Below, in pieces: positions 1-6,680 of a DNA stretch of 7,275 nucleotides. Positions within the stretch are counted from its first letter, which is position 1; every line of letters begins with the position of its first letter. The translations under genes and the position numbers were made by a program. The notes under the pieces were generated by a model. It was given only the letters and a program-made list of their open reading frames with translations. It had not been told where the DNA came from and did not search any database. Source of the DNA: Candidatus Caenarcanum sp. (GTDB lineage: Bacteria > Cyanobacteriota > Vampirovibrionia > Gastranaerophilales > UBA9971); the NCBI GenBank assembly GCA_020720345.1, contig DYOT01000002.1, forward strand, positions 23,964-31,238. Direction: 5' to 3'.

Positions 1-25
1 CATTAATTTGATTGTTAATTTTCAT
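1..25 (-). CDS. Possible 5' end of a leftward gene, cut by the window edge
   Basis: On the minus strand an ATG at 25-23 opens a frame reading MKINNQIN that stays open to the window edge. An AAAGGGG stretch (plus-strand 37-43) lies 11 nt upstream and could be a somewhat distant Shine-Dalgarno site. The gene would be divergent from rfbH and share its upstream region. Only eight codons are visible, in very AT-rich sequence, so a chance open frame is a real possibility and no function can be given. Confidence 0.3.
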
Positions 26-94
26 AATTTGATTTTCCCCTTTTTTATTTATTTTACTCTCTACTATATTTTATAAAACACATGAAGAAAAAAA

Positions 95-124
95 TTGACA
101 GTTATAGAAGAAATTTATTACAAT
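95..124 (+). promoter_or_regulatory. Sigma70-type promoter of rfbH
   Basis: A perfect -35 box TTGACA (95-100) is followed after 18 nt by TACAAT (119-124), a five-of-six match to the -10 consensus. Transcription would begin near 131 and give a leader of about 50 nt before the GTG start at 183. It is the best promoter match I found in the window and points at the only gene downstream. Confidence 0.6.
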
Positions 125-182
125 TCTTAATATGTTAATAATAAATACACGTTTTAATTTGAGTTAGGTTCAATTCTAGCCG

Positions 183-1550
183 GTGAATAAATTGAGTAAC
201 AATACACTATTAAATAAAATATTGCGAAATACAACAAAATATTTTGCATTTCTTTACTACAAAAGTCTGAACAAACCTTATAAAATGAATTATATTCCCG
301 CATCGGGCAAGGTGCTTGATGAAAAAGAACTGCTTAATATGATTGATGCAAGCCTTGATATGTGGCTAACTGCCGGGCGTTTTAATGATGAATTTGAAAA
401 AAAATTCTCTGATTTTCTCAATACCAAGCACTGTTTAACTGTAAATTCTGGGTCTTCTGCAAATTTGCTTGCTTTAACGGCTTTAACTTCATATAAGCTC
501 GGGGATAAAAGCTTAAAGCAGGGCGATGAAGTTATATCTGTTGCGGCAGGATTCCCTACAACTATTAATCCTATTGTTCAAAACGGCTTAATTCCTGTTT
601 TTGTTGATATTGAAGCTGGAACATACAATATAAAAGCCGAAGATATTGAAAAATCCCTTACAGATAAAACCAGGGCAATTTTTATCGCTCATACCCTTGG
701 AAATCCGTTTAACCTCGATAAAGTTATGGAAATTTGCCAAAAACACGACTTATGGCTTATAGAAGACAACTGTGATGCTCTTGGAAGCAGGTATAAAAAC
801 AAATTTACCGGTACTTTCGGACATATTGGCACATTCAGCTTTTATCCTGCCCATCATATCACTATGGGAGAAGGTGGAGCCGTTGTAACCAATGACAAAA
901 CTCTTTATAAAATCCTGCTTTCATTGCGGGATTGGGGAAGAGACTGCTGGTGTTCGCCCGGGAAAGACAATACCTGTAACAAAAGGTTTTCTTACCAGCT
1001 CGGAAACCTTCCTTATGGCTACGATCATAAATATATATATTCCAACCTCGGTTATAACTTAAAAATTACTGACTGGCAGGCTTCTATTGCCTGTGCCCAA
1101 ATGGATAAACTTGATAAATTTAGCGAAAAAAGAGATGAAAATTTTAAATTATTATACGAGGGTTTGAAAAAATTTAATGAGTATTTTATCCTGCCTGAAG
1201 CTCTGCCTGAAGCTAAGCCTTCATGGTTTGGATTTATTCTCTCCTTAAAAGAAAATACCAAATTTAACAGGTTGGACGTAATTAAATATCTTGAAGAAAA
1301 CAAGATTGGAACAAGACTTCTCTTTTCCGGCAATATTTTAAGGCAGCCGCTATTTGTACATAATCATATTCCATTGAGAATTAACGATTCAGAAGTTTTA
1401 TATTCCGATGAATTAACAGAAGAGCATTTTATAATGCTCCCTAATACAGAATTTATAATGAATAACGCTTTTTGGATTGGTCTTTGGCCGGGAATTAGAC
1501 AAAAGGAAATTAATTATATTTTAGAGGTTTTTCAAAAACTCGTTAATTGA
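183..1550 (+). CDS. rfbH: CDP-4-keto-6-deoxyglucose 3-dehydrase (RfbH/DdhC, E1), DegT/DnrJ/EryC1 family
   Basis: This 455-residue protein matches the RfbH/DdhC (E1) family closely over its whole length. E1 is a PMP/PLP-dependent cytosolic enzyme that removes the C3 hydroxyl of CDP-4-keto-6-deoxyglucose, a step towards the 3,6-dideoxyhexoses of surface polysaccharides. It works with a reductase (E3, DdhD), which is not in this window. Two family hallmarks are visible. In the SFYPAHH motif, His224 stands where ordinary DegT aminotransferases carry the PLP-binding lysine. Cys197, Cys255, Cys257 and Cys265 reproduce the C-X57-C-X1-C-X7-C pattern that holds the [2Fe-2S] cluster. Other conserved parts are SGSSAN (89-94), the cofactor aspartate in IEDNCD (Asp195), and GTRLLFSGN (376-384). 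The GTG start is the first one after an in-frame stop at 177-179 and gives the usual 35-residue lead before the IPASGK motif. Its ribosome site is weak, and ATG at 285 is an unlikely alternative. The last 30 bp overlap gltA tail to tail. Confidence 0.93.
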   Translation: MNKLSNNTLLNKILRNTTKYFAFLYYKSLNKPYKMNYIPASGKVLDEKELLNMIDASLDMWLTAGRFNDEFEKKFSDFLNTKHCLTVNSGSSANLLALTALTSYKLGDKSLKQGDEVISVAAGFPTTINPIVQNGLIPVFVDIEAGTYNIKAEDIEKSLTDKTRAIFIAHTLGNPFNLDKVMEICQKHDLWLIEDNCDALGSRYKNKFTGTFGHIGTFSFYPAHHITMGEGGAVVTNDKTLYKILLSLRDWGRDCWCSPGKDNTCNKRFSYQLGNLPYGYDHKYIYSNLGYNLKITDWQASIACAQMDKLDKFSEKRDENFKLLYEGLKKFNEYFILPEALPEAKPSWFGFILSLKENTKFNRLDVIKYLEENKIGTRLLFSGNILRQPLFVHNHIPLRINDSEVLYSDELTEEHFIMLPNTEFIMNNAFWIGLWPGIRQKEINYILEVFQKLVN

Positions 1551-2906
1551 TGCGGCGGCTTTTTTGCCTGTCCCCATAGCGTTGATAGCGTTTGATTCTC
1601 CTACAGGAGCGACATCTCCGCCTGCCCATACAGCTTTCATAGAAGTTTCGGATGTTTCAGGATTTGTAACGATATAACCTTTTCTGGTTACTTCCAGATT
1701 AAGCCCTTCCTGTTCGGCAGATCGCTGAATTATTGGATTTGGGTCTGTACCAAGCGCAACAATAACTGTATCAAGCTCAATATCAACAATTTTATCTTTA
1801 ACAGGCACAGGACTTCTTCTGCCTGAAGCGTCAGGCTCGCCGAGTTCCATAACCTGTAGCTTTAAGCCCTTTGTATAGCCATTTTCGCCTATGATTTCAA
1901 TGGGTGAATGAAGAAGCAGGAATTTAATCCCTTCTTCTTTGGCATGTATAATTTCAGCAAGTCTCGCCGGAAGTTCTGATTCCGAACGCCTGTATATTAT
2001 TGTTACTTCTTCAAAGCCGATTCTTTTAGCGGTTCTTGCAGAATCCATCGCAGTATTCCCTCCGCCTATAACCGCTGCTTTTTTATGAACAGCAACAGGT
2101 GTTGCATGGTCATCCTGATTTGCTTTCATTAAATTTATTCTTGTTAAAAATTCGTTGGCGGAATAAACCCCGTTAAGGCTTTCACCTGTTATATTCAAAA
2201 GCTTTGGAGAACCTGCGCCGCTTGATATAAAAACTGCATCAAATCCTTCTTCAAACAAATCACTAATAGTAAGGGATTTACCGATTACTACGTTGGTTTT
2301 AAATTCAACGTGAAGTTTTTTTAAATATTCAATTTCCCTGTCAAGAACCTTTCTTGGCAGTCTGAATTCGGGGATTCCGTATCTTAAAACGCCTCCTGTT
2401 GCATGGAGCGCCTCAAATATTGTTACACTATGTCCGAACTTGGCTAAATCTGCTGCCGCGCTCATTCCTGCACAGCCTGAGCCTATTATTGCAATTCTCT
2501 TCCCTGTGGATTTAATTTCAGGTAATTCTGTAGAAGAATTATCTCCTATATATCTTTCAAGAGCGCCGATAGCTACCGGTTCGCCTTTAATTCCAAGGAC
2601 GCATGCCCCTTCGCACTGCTTTTCCTGCGGACAAACCCGTCCGCAAACAGAAGGCAGGAAATTCGTTTTTCTTATAATTTCTCCTGCTTTATCAATATTG
2701 CCTTTTTTAATTTCACCGATAAAGCCTGGAATATTTACATTTACAGGACAACCCTGAACGCATTTAGGATTTTTGCATTCAAGACATCTTTGAGCCTCTA
2801 CAAGCACCTGTTCATCAGTAAAATTATGTTCTACTTCTTCGAAATTTTTATTTCTGTAGTCCGGGTCTAAATTATGCGGTTTTTGTCTGTTATTATTTTT
2901 TACCAT
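1521..2906 (-). CDS. gltA: NADPH-dependent glutamate synthase small subunit / NfnB-like flavin Fe-S oxidoreductase
   Basis: This 461-residue cytosolic oxidoreductase has the length and order of the stand-alone glutamate synthase small-subunit family (GltA/GltD). These proteins pass electrons between NAD(P)H, FAD and Fe-S clusters. The N-terminal domain has two cysteine groups for [4Fe-4S] clusters: Cys41, 44, 49, 53 and Cys88, 92, 98, 102. An FAD-binding Rossmann motif GSGCAG follows at 142-147. An NADPH-binding motif GGGNTA lies at 281-286, and the FAD-contacting AGGD at 428-431. The FAD motif has cysteine where the family usually has proline (GSGPAG). Neither a large glutamate synthase subunit nor the small NfnA partner is next to it, so the sequence alone cannot separate GltA from NfnB or SudA. 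The ATG sits 2 nt after the ftsH stop with no clear Shine-Dalgarno site, which suggests translation coupled to ftsH. The 3' end overlaps convergent rfbH by 30 bp. Confidence 0.9.
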   Translation of the reverse strand: MVKNNNRQKPHNLDPDYRNKNFEEVEHNFTDEQVLVEAQRCLECKNPKCVQGCPVNVNIPGFIGEIKKGNIDKAGEIIRKTNFLPSVCGRVCPQEKQCEGACVLGIKGEPVAIGALERYIGDNSSTELPEIKSTGKRIAIIGSGCAGMSAAADLAKFGHSVTIFEALHATGGVLRYGIPEFRLPRKVLDREIEYLKKLHVEFKTNVVIGKSLTISDLFEEGFDAVFISSGAGSPKLLNITGESLNGVYSANEFLTRINLMKANQDDHATPVAVHKKAAVIGGGNTAMDSARTAKRIGFEEVTIIYRRSESELPARLAEIIHAKEEGIKFLLLHSPIEIIGENGYTKGLKLQVMELGEPDASGRRSPVPVKDKIVDIELDTVIVALGTDPNPIIQRSAEQEGLNLEVTRKGYIVTNPETSETSMKAVWAGGDVAPVGESNAINAMGTGKKAAASINEFLKNL

Positions 2907-2908
2907 GA

Positions 2909-4750
2909 TTAATAAGCCGGTTGCGCGTTTCTGTCTGCTCTTACTCTTTGAATAATCTCATCAACTTCTTTTTCGTCAAGAGTTTCCTTTTCAAGTAGAA
3001 CTTTTACTATTTCTTCAATTATATCTTTGTTTTCAGTTAATAAATTCTTTGCAAAAACGTATCTTTCCTCAATTATAGTTTTAATTTCCCTGTCCACAAT
3101 TGATGCTACTTCTTCTGAATAATTTTTATCGGTGCCAAAATCTCTTCCAAGGAAAACATGTTCATTTTTCTTGCCAACCGAAATTGGTCCGATTTTATCA
3201 CTCATACCGTAAGTAGTTACAATTTTTCTTGCCAGGTCTGTTGCTTTTTCTATGTCGTTTTGTGCGCCTGTTGTTATTTCTTCAGCACCGAAAGTTATTT
3301 CTTCAGCGATTCTGCCGCCTAAAAGCATCGCAATTCTAGCCAATAACTGTGCTTTTGTATAAGTTAAATGGTCTTTTTCAGGCAATGTCATAGTTATACC
3401 CAGCGCCATTCCTCTAGGGATAATGGTAACTTTATGAAGCGGGTCGCATTTCTTGAGGAATTTTGATAATAAGGCATGCCCTACTTCATGGTAAGCTGTG
3501 TTTTCTTTTTCATGGTCGTCGATAATACGGCTTTTCTTTTCAGGACCTGCTATAACTTTGTCTATAGCATGCTCCATATCTCCCATGTTTATTTCTTTTT
3601 TATCGTATCTGGCTGCTAAAAGTGCGGCTTCATTTATTAAGTTGGACAAATCTGCCCCTGTAAAGCCTGGAGTTCTTTTTGCAAGGACTTTTAAGTCAAC
3701 TTCCGGGGCAAGAGGCTTGCCTTTTGAATGGACTTCAAGAATTTTTTCACGTCCAAGTATATCCGGTCTGTCTATTACTACCTGCCTGTCAAACCTTCCC
3801 GGTCTTAATAAAGCGTTATCAAGAATATCAGGTCTGTTTGTGGCTGCAATAATTATAATTCCTGTTGTTCCGTCAAATCCGTCCATTTCCACAAGAAGCT
3901 GGTTAAGTGTCTGTTCTCTTTCATCATGACCTCCGCCCAGTCCTGCGCCTCTTTGTCTGCCTACTGCATCAATTTCGTCTATAAATACTATACACGGGGC
4001 ATGCTTTTTCGCCTGTTCAAACAAATCTCTTACTCGAGAAGCTCCAACCCCTACAAACATTTCAACAAAATCTGAACCGCTTATACTAAAGAAAGGAACT
4101 CCTGCTTCCCCGGCTACTGCTTTAGCAAGCAAGGTTTTACCTGTTCCCGGTGCCCCTACAAGAAGCACCCCTCTAGGGATTTTAGCGCCAAGAGAATGAT
4201 ATTTCTGGCTATTTTTCAGGAAATCTACAATTTCTTCCAGTTCCTGTTTTGATTCATCAATACCTGCAACATCAGAAAAAGTTATTTTAACTTTATTATC
4301 AAGCATCATTTTTGCTTTGCTTTTGCCGAATGACATAGCTTGAGATCCACCTGCTGAAGCACTTCTAAACATAAGAAACAGGGCAATCAATAAAAATAAC
4401 GGGAAAATAAGTGTGCCAACAAGCCCTATCCATTGACCTGAATTACCCGGATGACTGACAGATATATCAACATTATTATTTTCAAGTTTTGTAATAAAAG
4501 TCTGATCGTTCATTGGAACTAGAACTTTATATTTAATAGGCTGTTGTGCCGATGAGGCGCTAGACTCTGCCATCACATAATCATCAGTTATAACCGCCTT
4601 TTTAATTTCTCCCTGTTTTACTTTATTCATAAAAGCTGAATAAGAAACATCTTTTATTGCATCCGGTTTTGATGTCATTAAAGAAGCTATAAATGCCATT
4701 ATAATTACTATTAAAGTTATATATGCCCCTGTTGACTGATATTTTTTCAT
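2909..4750 (-). CDS. ftsH: ATP-dependent zinc metalloprotease FtsH
   Basis: FtsH is a hexameric membrane-anchored AAA+ protease that degrades misfolded membrane proteins and some short-lived cytosolic regulators. From the ATG at 4750 it has 613 residues, normal for the family. A transmembrane helix lies at about 10-26, then a short external domain, then a second helix at about 108-128. The AAA module has Walker A GAPGTGKT (199-206), the pore motif FVGV (232-235), Walker B VFIDE (255-259) and the second region of homology with RPGRFDR (316-322). The protease domain has the zinc site HEVGH (421-425) and Asp499 as the expected third ligand. All catalytic residues are present. A TTG three bases upstream (4753) would add one residue. 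I prefer the ATG because GAGGAG lies 8 nt before it and only 5 nt before the TTG. The stop is 2 nt before gltA, so the two are probably one operon. Confidence 0.97.
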   Translation of the reverse strand: MKKYQSTGAYITLIVIIMAFIASLMTSKPDAIKDVSYSAFMNKVKQGEIKKAVITDDYVMAESSASSAQQPIKYKVLVPMNDQTFITKLENNNVDISVSHPGNSGQWIGLVGTLIFPLFLLIALFLMFRSASAGGSQAMSFGKSKAKMMLDNKVKITFSDVAGIDESKQELEEIVDFLKNSQKYHSLGAKIPRGVLLVGAPGTGKTLLAKAVAGEAGVPFFSISGSDFVEMFVGVGASRVRDLFEQAKKHAPCIVFIDEIDAVGRQRGAGLGGGHDEREQTLNQLLVEMDGFDGTTGIIIIAATNRPDILDNALLRPGRFDRQVVIDRPDILGREKILEVHSKGKPLAPEVDLKVLAKRTPGFTGADLSNLINEAALLAARYDKKEINMGDMEHAIDKVIAGPEKKSRIIDDHEKENTAYHEVGHALLSKFLKKCDPLHKVTIIPRGMALGITMTLPEKDHLTYTKAQLLARIAMLLGGRIAEEITFGAEEITTGAQNDIEKATDLARKIVTTYGMSDKIGPISVGKKNEHVFLGRDFGTDKNYSEEVASIVDREIKTIIEERYVFAKNLLTENKDIIEEIVKVLLEKETLDEKEVDEIIQRVRADRNAQPAY

Positions 4751-4758
4751 CAAATAGT

Positions 4759-4764
4759 CTCCTC
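4759..4764 (-). promoter_or_regulatory. Shine-Dalgarno site of ftsH
   Basis: The minus strand reads GAGGAG here, 8 nt before the ATG at 4750-4748. This spacing favours ATG over the adjacent TTG at 4753-4751 as the ftsH start. Confidence 0.7.
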
Positions 4765-4776
4765 GAAAATAAAATT

Positions 4777-4793
4777 GTTACAAATCGTTACAA
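4777..4793. repeat. Tandem GTTACAA direct repeat at the ftsH transcription start
   Basis: GTTACAA occurs at 4777-4783 and again at 4787-4793, exactly 10 bp apart, so both copies would face the same side of the helix. The pair overlaps the start point expected from the ftsH promoter at 4798-4827. That position suits a repressor operator or a site in the 5' leader. No known regulator is recognised, and the AT-rich setting leaves room for chance. Confidence 0.4.
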
Positions 4794-4797
4794 TATC

Positions 4798-4827
4798 ATT
4801 ATGACAAATAATAAATATTTTTGCCAA
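4798..4827 (-). promoter_or_regulatory. Sigma70-type promoter of ftsH-gltA
   Basis: Read on the minus strand, TTGGCA (plus 4822-4827) is a five-of-six -35 box. After 18 nt comes CATAAT (plus 4798-4803), a five-of-six -10 box. Transcription would start near 4791 and give a leader of about 40 nt ending with the GAGGAG site. I see no heat-shock-type promoter or CIRCE element. Confidence 0.55.
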
Positions 4828-5105
4828 TCATTTATTATTTAACCGCCTTTTGAACTATTAGTAAAGAACCTGTTTTTATTCAATATTATGGAATACTTCC
4901 CGAAAATAAATTGAAGTTGAGTATATTAATACTTATTGCGTAAACAAAAGGTTTATTAAACAATAATACATTGATTAGCTGCTTTTACAATGATAGGATT
5001 ATAAAATATTTAAAGAAGTTAAAATTCATACTATAAGTTGATAAACATATAATATGAATTTGCTAAAATTAAAACTAATACATCTATAATAAGTACTTGT
5101 GTTCC

Positions 5106-5145
5106 AATTCGGATTCCTGTTTTATTTTACACAGGTTTAGGAATT
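5106..5145 (+). other. Intergenic hairpin with two mutually exclusive folds
   Basis: Fold one pairs AATTC (5106-5110) with GAATT (5141-5145) and CCTGT (5116-5120) with ACAGG (5131-5135), around a symmetrical 5x5 internal loop and a 10-nt apical loop. Fold two pairs GATTCCT (5112-5118) with AGGAATT (5139-5145), including one G-U pair, around a 20-nt loop. The folds share bases, so only one can form. It is more GC-rich than its surroundings. The function is unknown; it could belong to a leader or a small RNA. Confidence 0.4.
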
Positions 5146-5190
5146 AACAAAAAGATTCGAAAATAAATTCATTAAGTTATTTTAAGAAGG

Positions 5191-5222
5191 TTTACTTAAC
5201 TTTTTGTAGATATTAATATAAT
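5191..5222 (+). promoter_or_regulatory. Candidate distal promoter of murA
   Basis: TTTACT (5191-5196) is a four-of-six -35 box. Downstream lie TAATAT (5214-5219) at 17 nt and a perfect TATAAT (5217-5222) at 20 nt. A transcript from here would carry a leader of about 130 nt containing the stem-loop at 5287-5302. The -10 part is trivial to find in such AT-rich DNA, so this is weak evidence. Confidence 0.25.
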
Positions 5223-5286
5223 ATTAAATAAACTTATAATTATTATTTAATTTGGATAATAATTAATAAATTTAATTAAGAGACAA

Positions 5287-5302
5287 GAGTTCAATAGAAC
5301 TC
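5287..5302 (+). promoter_or_regulatory. Perfect stem-loop upstream of murA
   Basis: GAGTTC (5287-5292) and GAACTC (5297-5302) form a perfect 6-bp stem with an AATA tetraloop, flanked by a further AC/GT pairing across two A-A mismatches. It lies about 20 bp before the candidate extended -10 box and 55 bp before the murA start. It could be a dyad operator for a dimeric regulator or, if transcription starts further upstream, a leader hairpin. It is not a LexA box, because the half-sites point the opposite way from GAAC-N4-GTTC. Confidence 0.35.
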
Positions 5303-5322
5303 AAGTGTAAAAAACCGGAATA

Positions 5323-5331
5323 TGCTACGAT
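5323..5331 (+). promoter_or_regulatory. Candidate proximal extended -10 promoter of murA
   Basis: TGCTACGAT contains the extended -10 dinucleotide TG, one spacer base and TACGAT, a four-of-six match to the -10 box. There is no good -35 box, which extended -10 promoters can lack. Transcription would start close to 5338, leaving a leader of about 20 nt that still contains the AGGAGGA ribosome site. Confidence 0.35.
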
Positions 5332-5343
5332 TTTTGTTTTATT

Positions 5344-5350
5344 AGGAGGA
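5344..5350 (+). promoter_or_regulatory. Strong Shine-Dalgarno site fixing the TTG start of murA
   Basis: AGGAGGA lies 7 nt before the TTG at 5358-5360. The next in-frame ATG is about 29 codons further on, inside the conserved N-terminal region, so this site decides the start. Confidence 0.85.
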
Positions 5351-5357
5351 AAATTCC

Positions 5358-6680
5358 TTGGATCAGAGGTTTATAATAAACGGCGGAAGAAGATTAAAAG
5401 GTGAAGTTCATATAAGCGGGGCTAAAAATGCTGTTCTGAAATTAATGGCAGCTGCGCTATTACTTGATGATGCCTGTGAAATTCATAATGTGCCAGAGCT
5501 GGCAGATGTTTATATTATGGTTGAAGTGCTAAAGAGCCTGGGCGCAAAGGTTGATTATGATACTAAAGAAAAGAAAATCAGAATAGATGCATCAGAATTA
5601 ACCAGCCATGAAGCCTGTTACGAGCTTGTAAGTAAAATGAGAGCTTCATTTACTGTACTAGGAGCACTTCTTGGAAGGTGCAAAGAAGCAAAAGTTGCTC
5701 TCCCCGGCGGTTGTTCCATTGGAGAACGCAGAATAGATTTTCATATTAAAGGGCTTGAAGCTCTTGGAGCGCAGGTAAAAATTGAAGGTGGTTATGTTAT
5801 AGCCAAAGCTAAAAAACTGGTCGGAACTACTGTTTACCTTGATAGACCAAGCGTAGGCGCTACTGAAAATGTTATGATTGCTGCAGTACTTGCGGAAGGT
5901 TCTACTATTATCAGTAATGCTGCTCAAGAACCTGAGATTGCAGATCTTGCAAATTTCTTAAACGCTATTGGCGCCGATGTTAATGGTGCAGGCACTTCAG
6001 AAATAGTTATTAATGGAGTGAAACAAAAAGATTTACATCCAACAGCTTACACTACAATCCCTGACAGGATTGAAGCGGGTACTTATATTGCAGCAGTTAT
6101 TGCAACAAAAGGAAAAGCTGTTATAAGAAATATTTTCCCAAGCCATTTGAGTGCTGTTACAAGTAAGTTAAGCGATATGGGAGCACATATAACAATTCTT
6201 GATCCGTTTAGTATTGAGGTTTCCTGTGGAAAAAGCTTAAATGCTGTTAACATTGTTACTCAACCTCATCCAGGATTCCCTACTGACCTTCAATCTCCAT
6301 TTATGTCGGTATTAGCAGTAGCTGAAGGTTTAAGCGTAATTACAGAAAGTATTTACGAAAACAGATTCAGACAAATAGGCGAGCTTACAAGAATGGGTGC
6401 GAATGTTCAACAGGAAGCTAGCAGAGCTATTGTAAAAGGTGTAAAATCCTTAACAGGTGCTCAGGTTAGAGCTAGTGATCTTAGGGCAGGCGCTTCTCTC
6501 CTTGTTGCTGCTTTAATTGCTCAGGGAACTACCGAAATAACCGGTCTTTATCATATAGACAGAGGTTATGAAAAAGTTGTAGAAAAACTCTCCGGCTTAG
6601 GTGCAGATATTCAAAGATTAAATATCCCTGAAAGTGATATTAATGCTAAAATTAATGTTGATGAGATATATTTAACATAG
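5358..6680 (+). CDS. murA: UDP-N-acetylglucosamine 1-carboxyvinyltransferase (MurA)
   Basis: MurA transfers enolpyruvate from phosphoenolpyruvate to UDP-N-acetylglucosamine, the first committed step of peptidoglycan synthesis, in the cytosol. The 440-residue product starts at TTG and covers the full two-domain inside-out barrel without gaps. Conserved residues are visible: Lys23 in ISGAKNA, which binds substrate; catalytic Cys119 in the loop motif PGGCSIG; the base Asp310 in PGFPTDLQSP; Arg376 in DLRAGAS; and Arg402 in HIDRGYE. Because the active-site cysteine is present rather than replaced by aspartate, fosfomycin sensitivity of the enzyme is the family expectation. The gene is divergent from ftsH and followed by a weak terminator-like hairpin and an inverted-repeat element. 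Whether the small gene downstream shares its transcript is open. Confidence 0.97.
   Translation: MDQRFIINGGRRLKGEVHISGAKNAVLKLMAAALLLDDACEIHNVPELADVYIMVEVLKSLGAKVDYDTKEKKIRIDASELTSHEACYELVSKMRASFTVLGALLGRCKEAKVALPGGCSIGERRIDFHIKGLEALGAQVKIEGGYVIAKAKKLVGTTVYLDRPSVGATENVMIAAVLAEGSTIISNAAQEPEIADLANFLNAIGADVNGAGTSEIVINGVKQKDLHPTAYTTIPDRIEAGTYIAAVIATKGKAVIRNIFPSHLSAVTSKLSDMGAHITILDPFSIEVSCGKSLNAVNIVTQPHPGFPTDLQSPFMSVLAVAEGLSVITESIYENRFRQIGELTRMGANVQQEASRAIVKGVKSLTGAQVRASDLRAGASLLVAALIAQGTTEITGLYHIDRGYEKVVEKLSGLGADIQRLNIPESDINAKINVDEIYLT

Larger units (their letters stand above)
4828..5357. other. Gene-free AT-rich intergenic region between divergent ftsH and murA
   Basis: Frames here end after about 15 codons or fewer and none has a convincing ribosome site, so I see no protein gene. 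No tRNA-like or known riboswitch pattern is recognisable. Small structural items are present: an AGTAT/ATACT hairpin at 4920-4933, the palindrome AAGTACTT at 5091-5098, and the larger hairpin at 5106-5145. At 5177-5201, AAGT and TAAG can pair with CTTA and ACTT across a bulge, followed by a T run, which resembles a weak AT-rich terminator. CGAAAATAAATT occurs at 4901-4912 and 5158-5169, with a near copy at 4764-4776. The size exceeds what two divergent promoters need, so a small RNA is possible but not shown. Confidence 0.6.

Noticed and set aside
1052..1333. Open frame of 93 codons on the minus strand
   Set aside because: It lies wholly inside rfbH, antisense to conserved family sequence, and has no ribosome site or recognisable protein features.
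2440..2757. Open frame of 105 codons on the plus strand
   Set aside because: It is antisense to the conserved Fe-S and FAD part of gltA and is explained by that gene's codon use.
3498..3929. Open frame of 143 codons on the plus strand
   Set aside because: It is antisense to the AAA and protease core of ftsH. The Ser/Ile-rich translation looks like a shadow, with no ribosome site.
5123..5133. DnaA box or replication origin in the long intergenic gap
   Set aside because: The best match, TTTTACACA, fits only seven of nine positions of the DnaA box and stands alone, with no cluster and no dnaA or dnaN nearby.
4860..5180. tRNA or small peptide gene in the gap
   Set aside because: No cloverleaf or T-loop sequence is visible. 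The short frames have at most about 15 codons and lack ribosome sites.
5287..5302. SOS (LexA) box upstream of murA
   Set aside because: The half-sites read GTTC-N4-GAAC, the reverse orientation of the Gram-positive GAAC-N4-GTTC box, and do not match the AGTAC-type cyanobacterial box.
5658..5927. Open frame of 89 codons on the minus strand
   Set aside because: It is antisense to the catalytic region of murA and shows no protein-like features.
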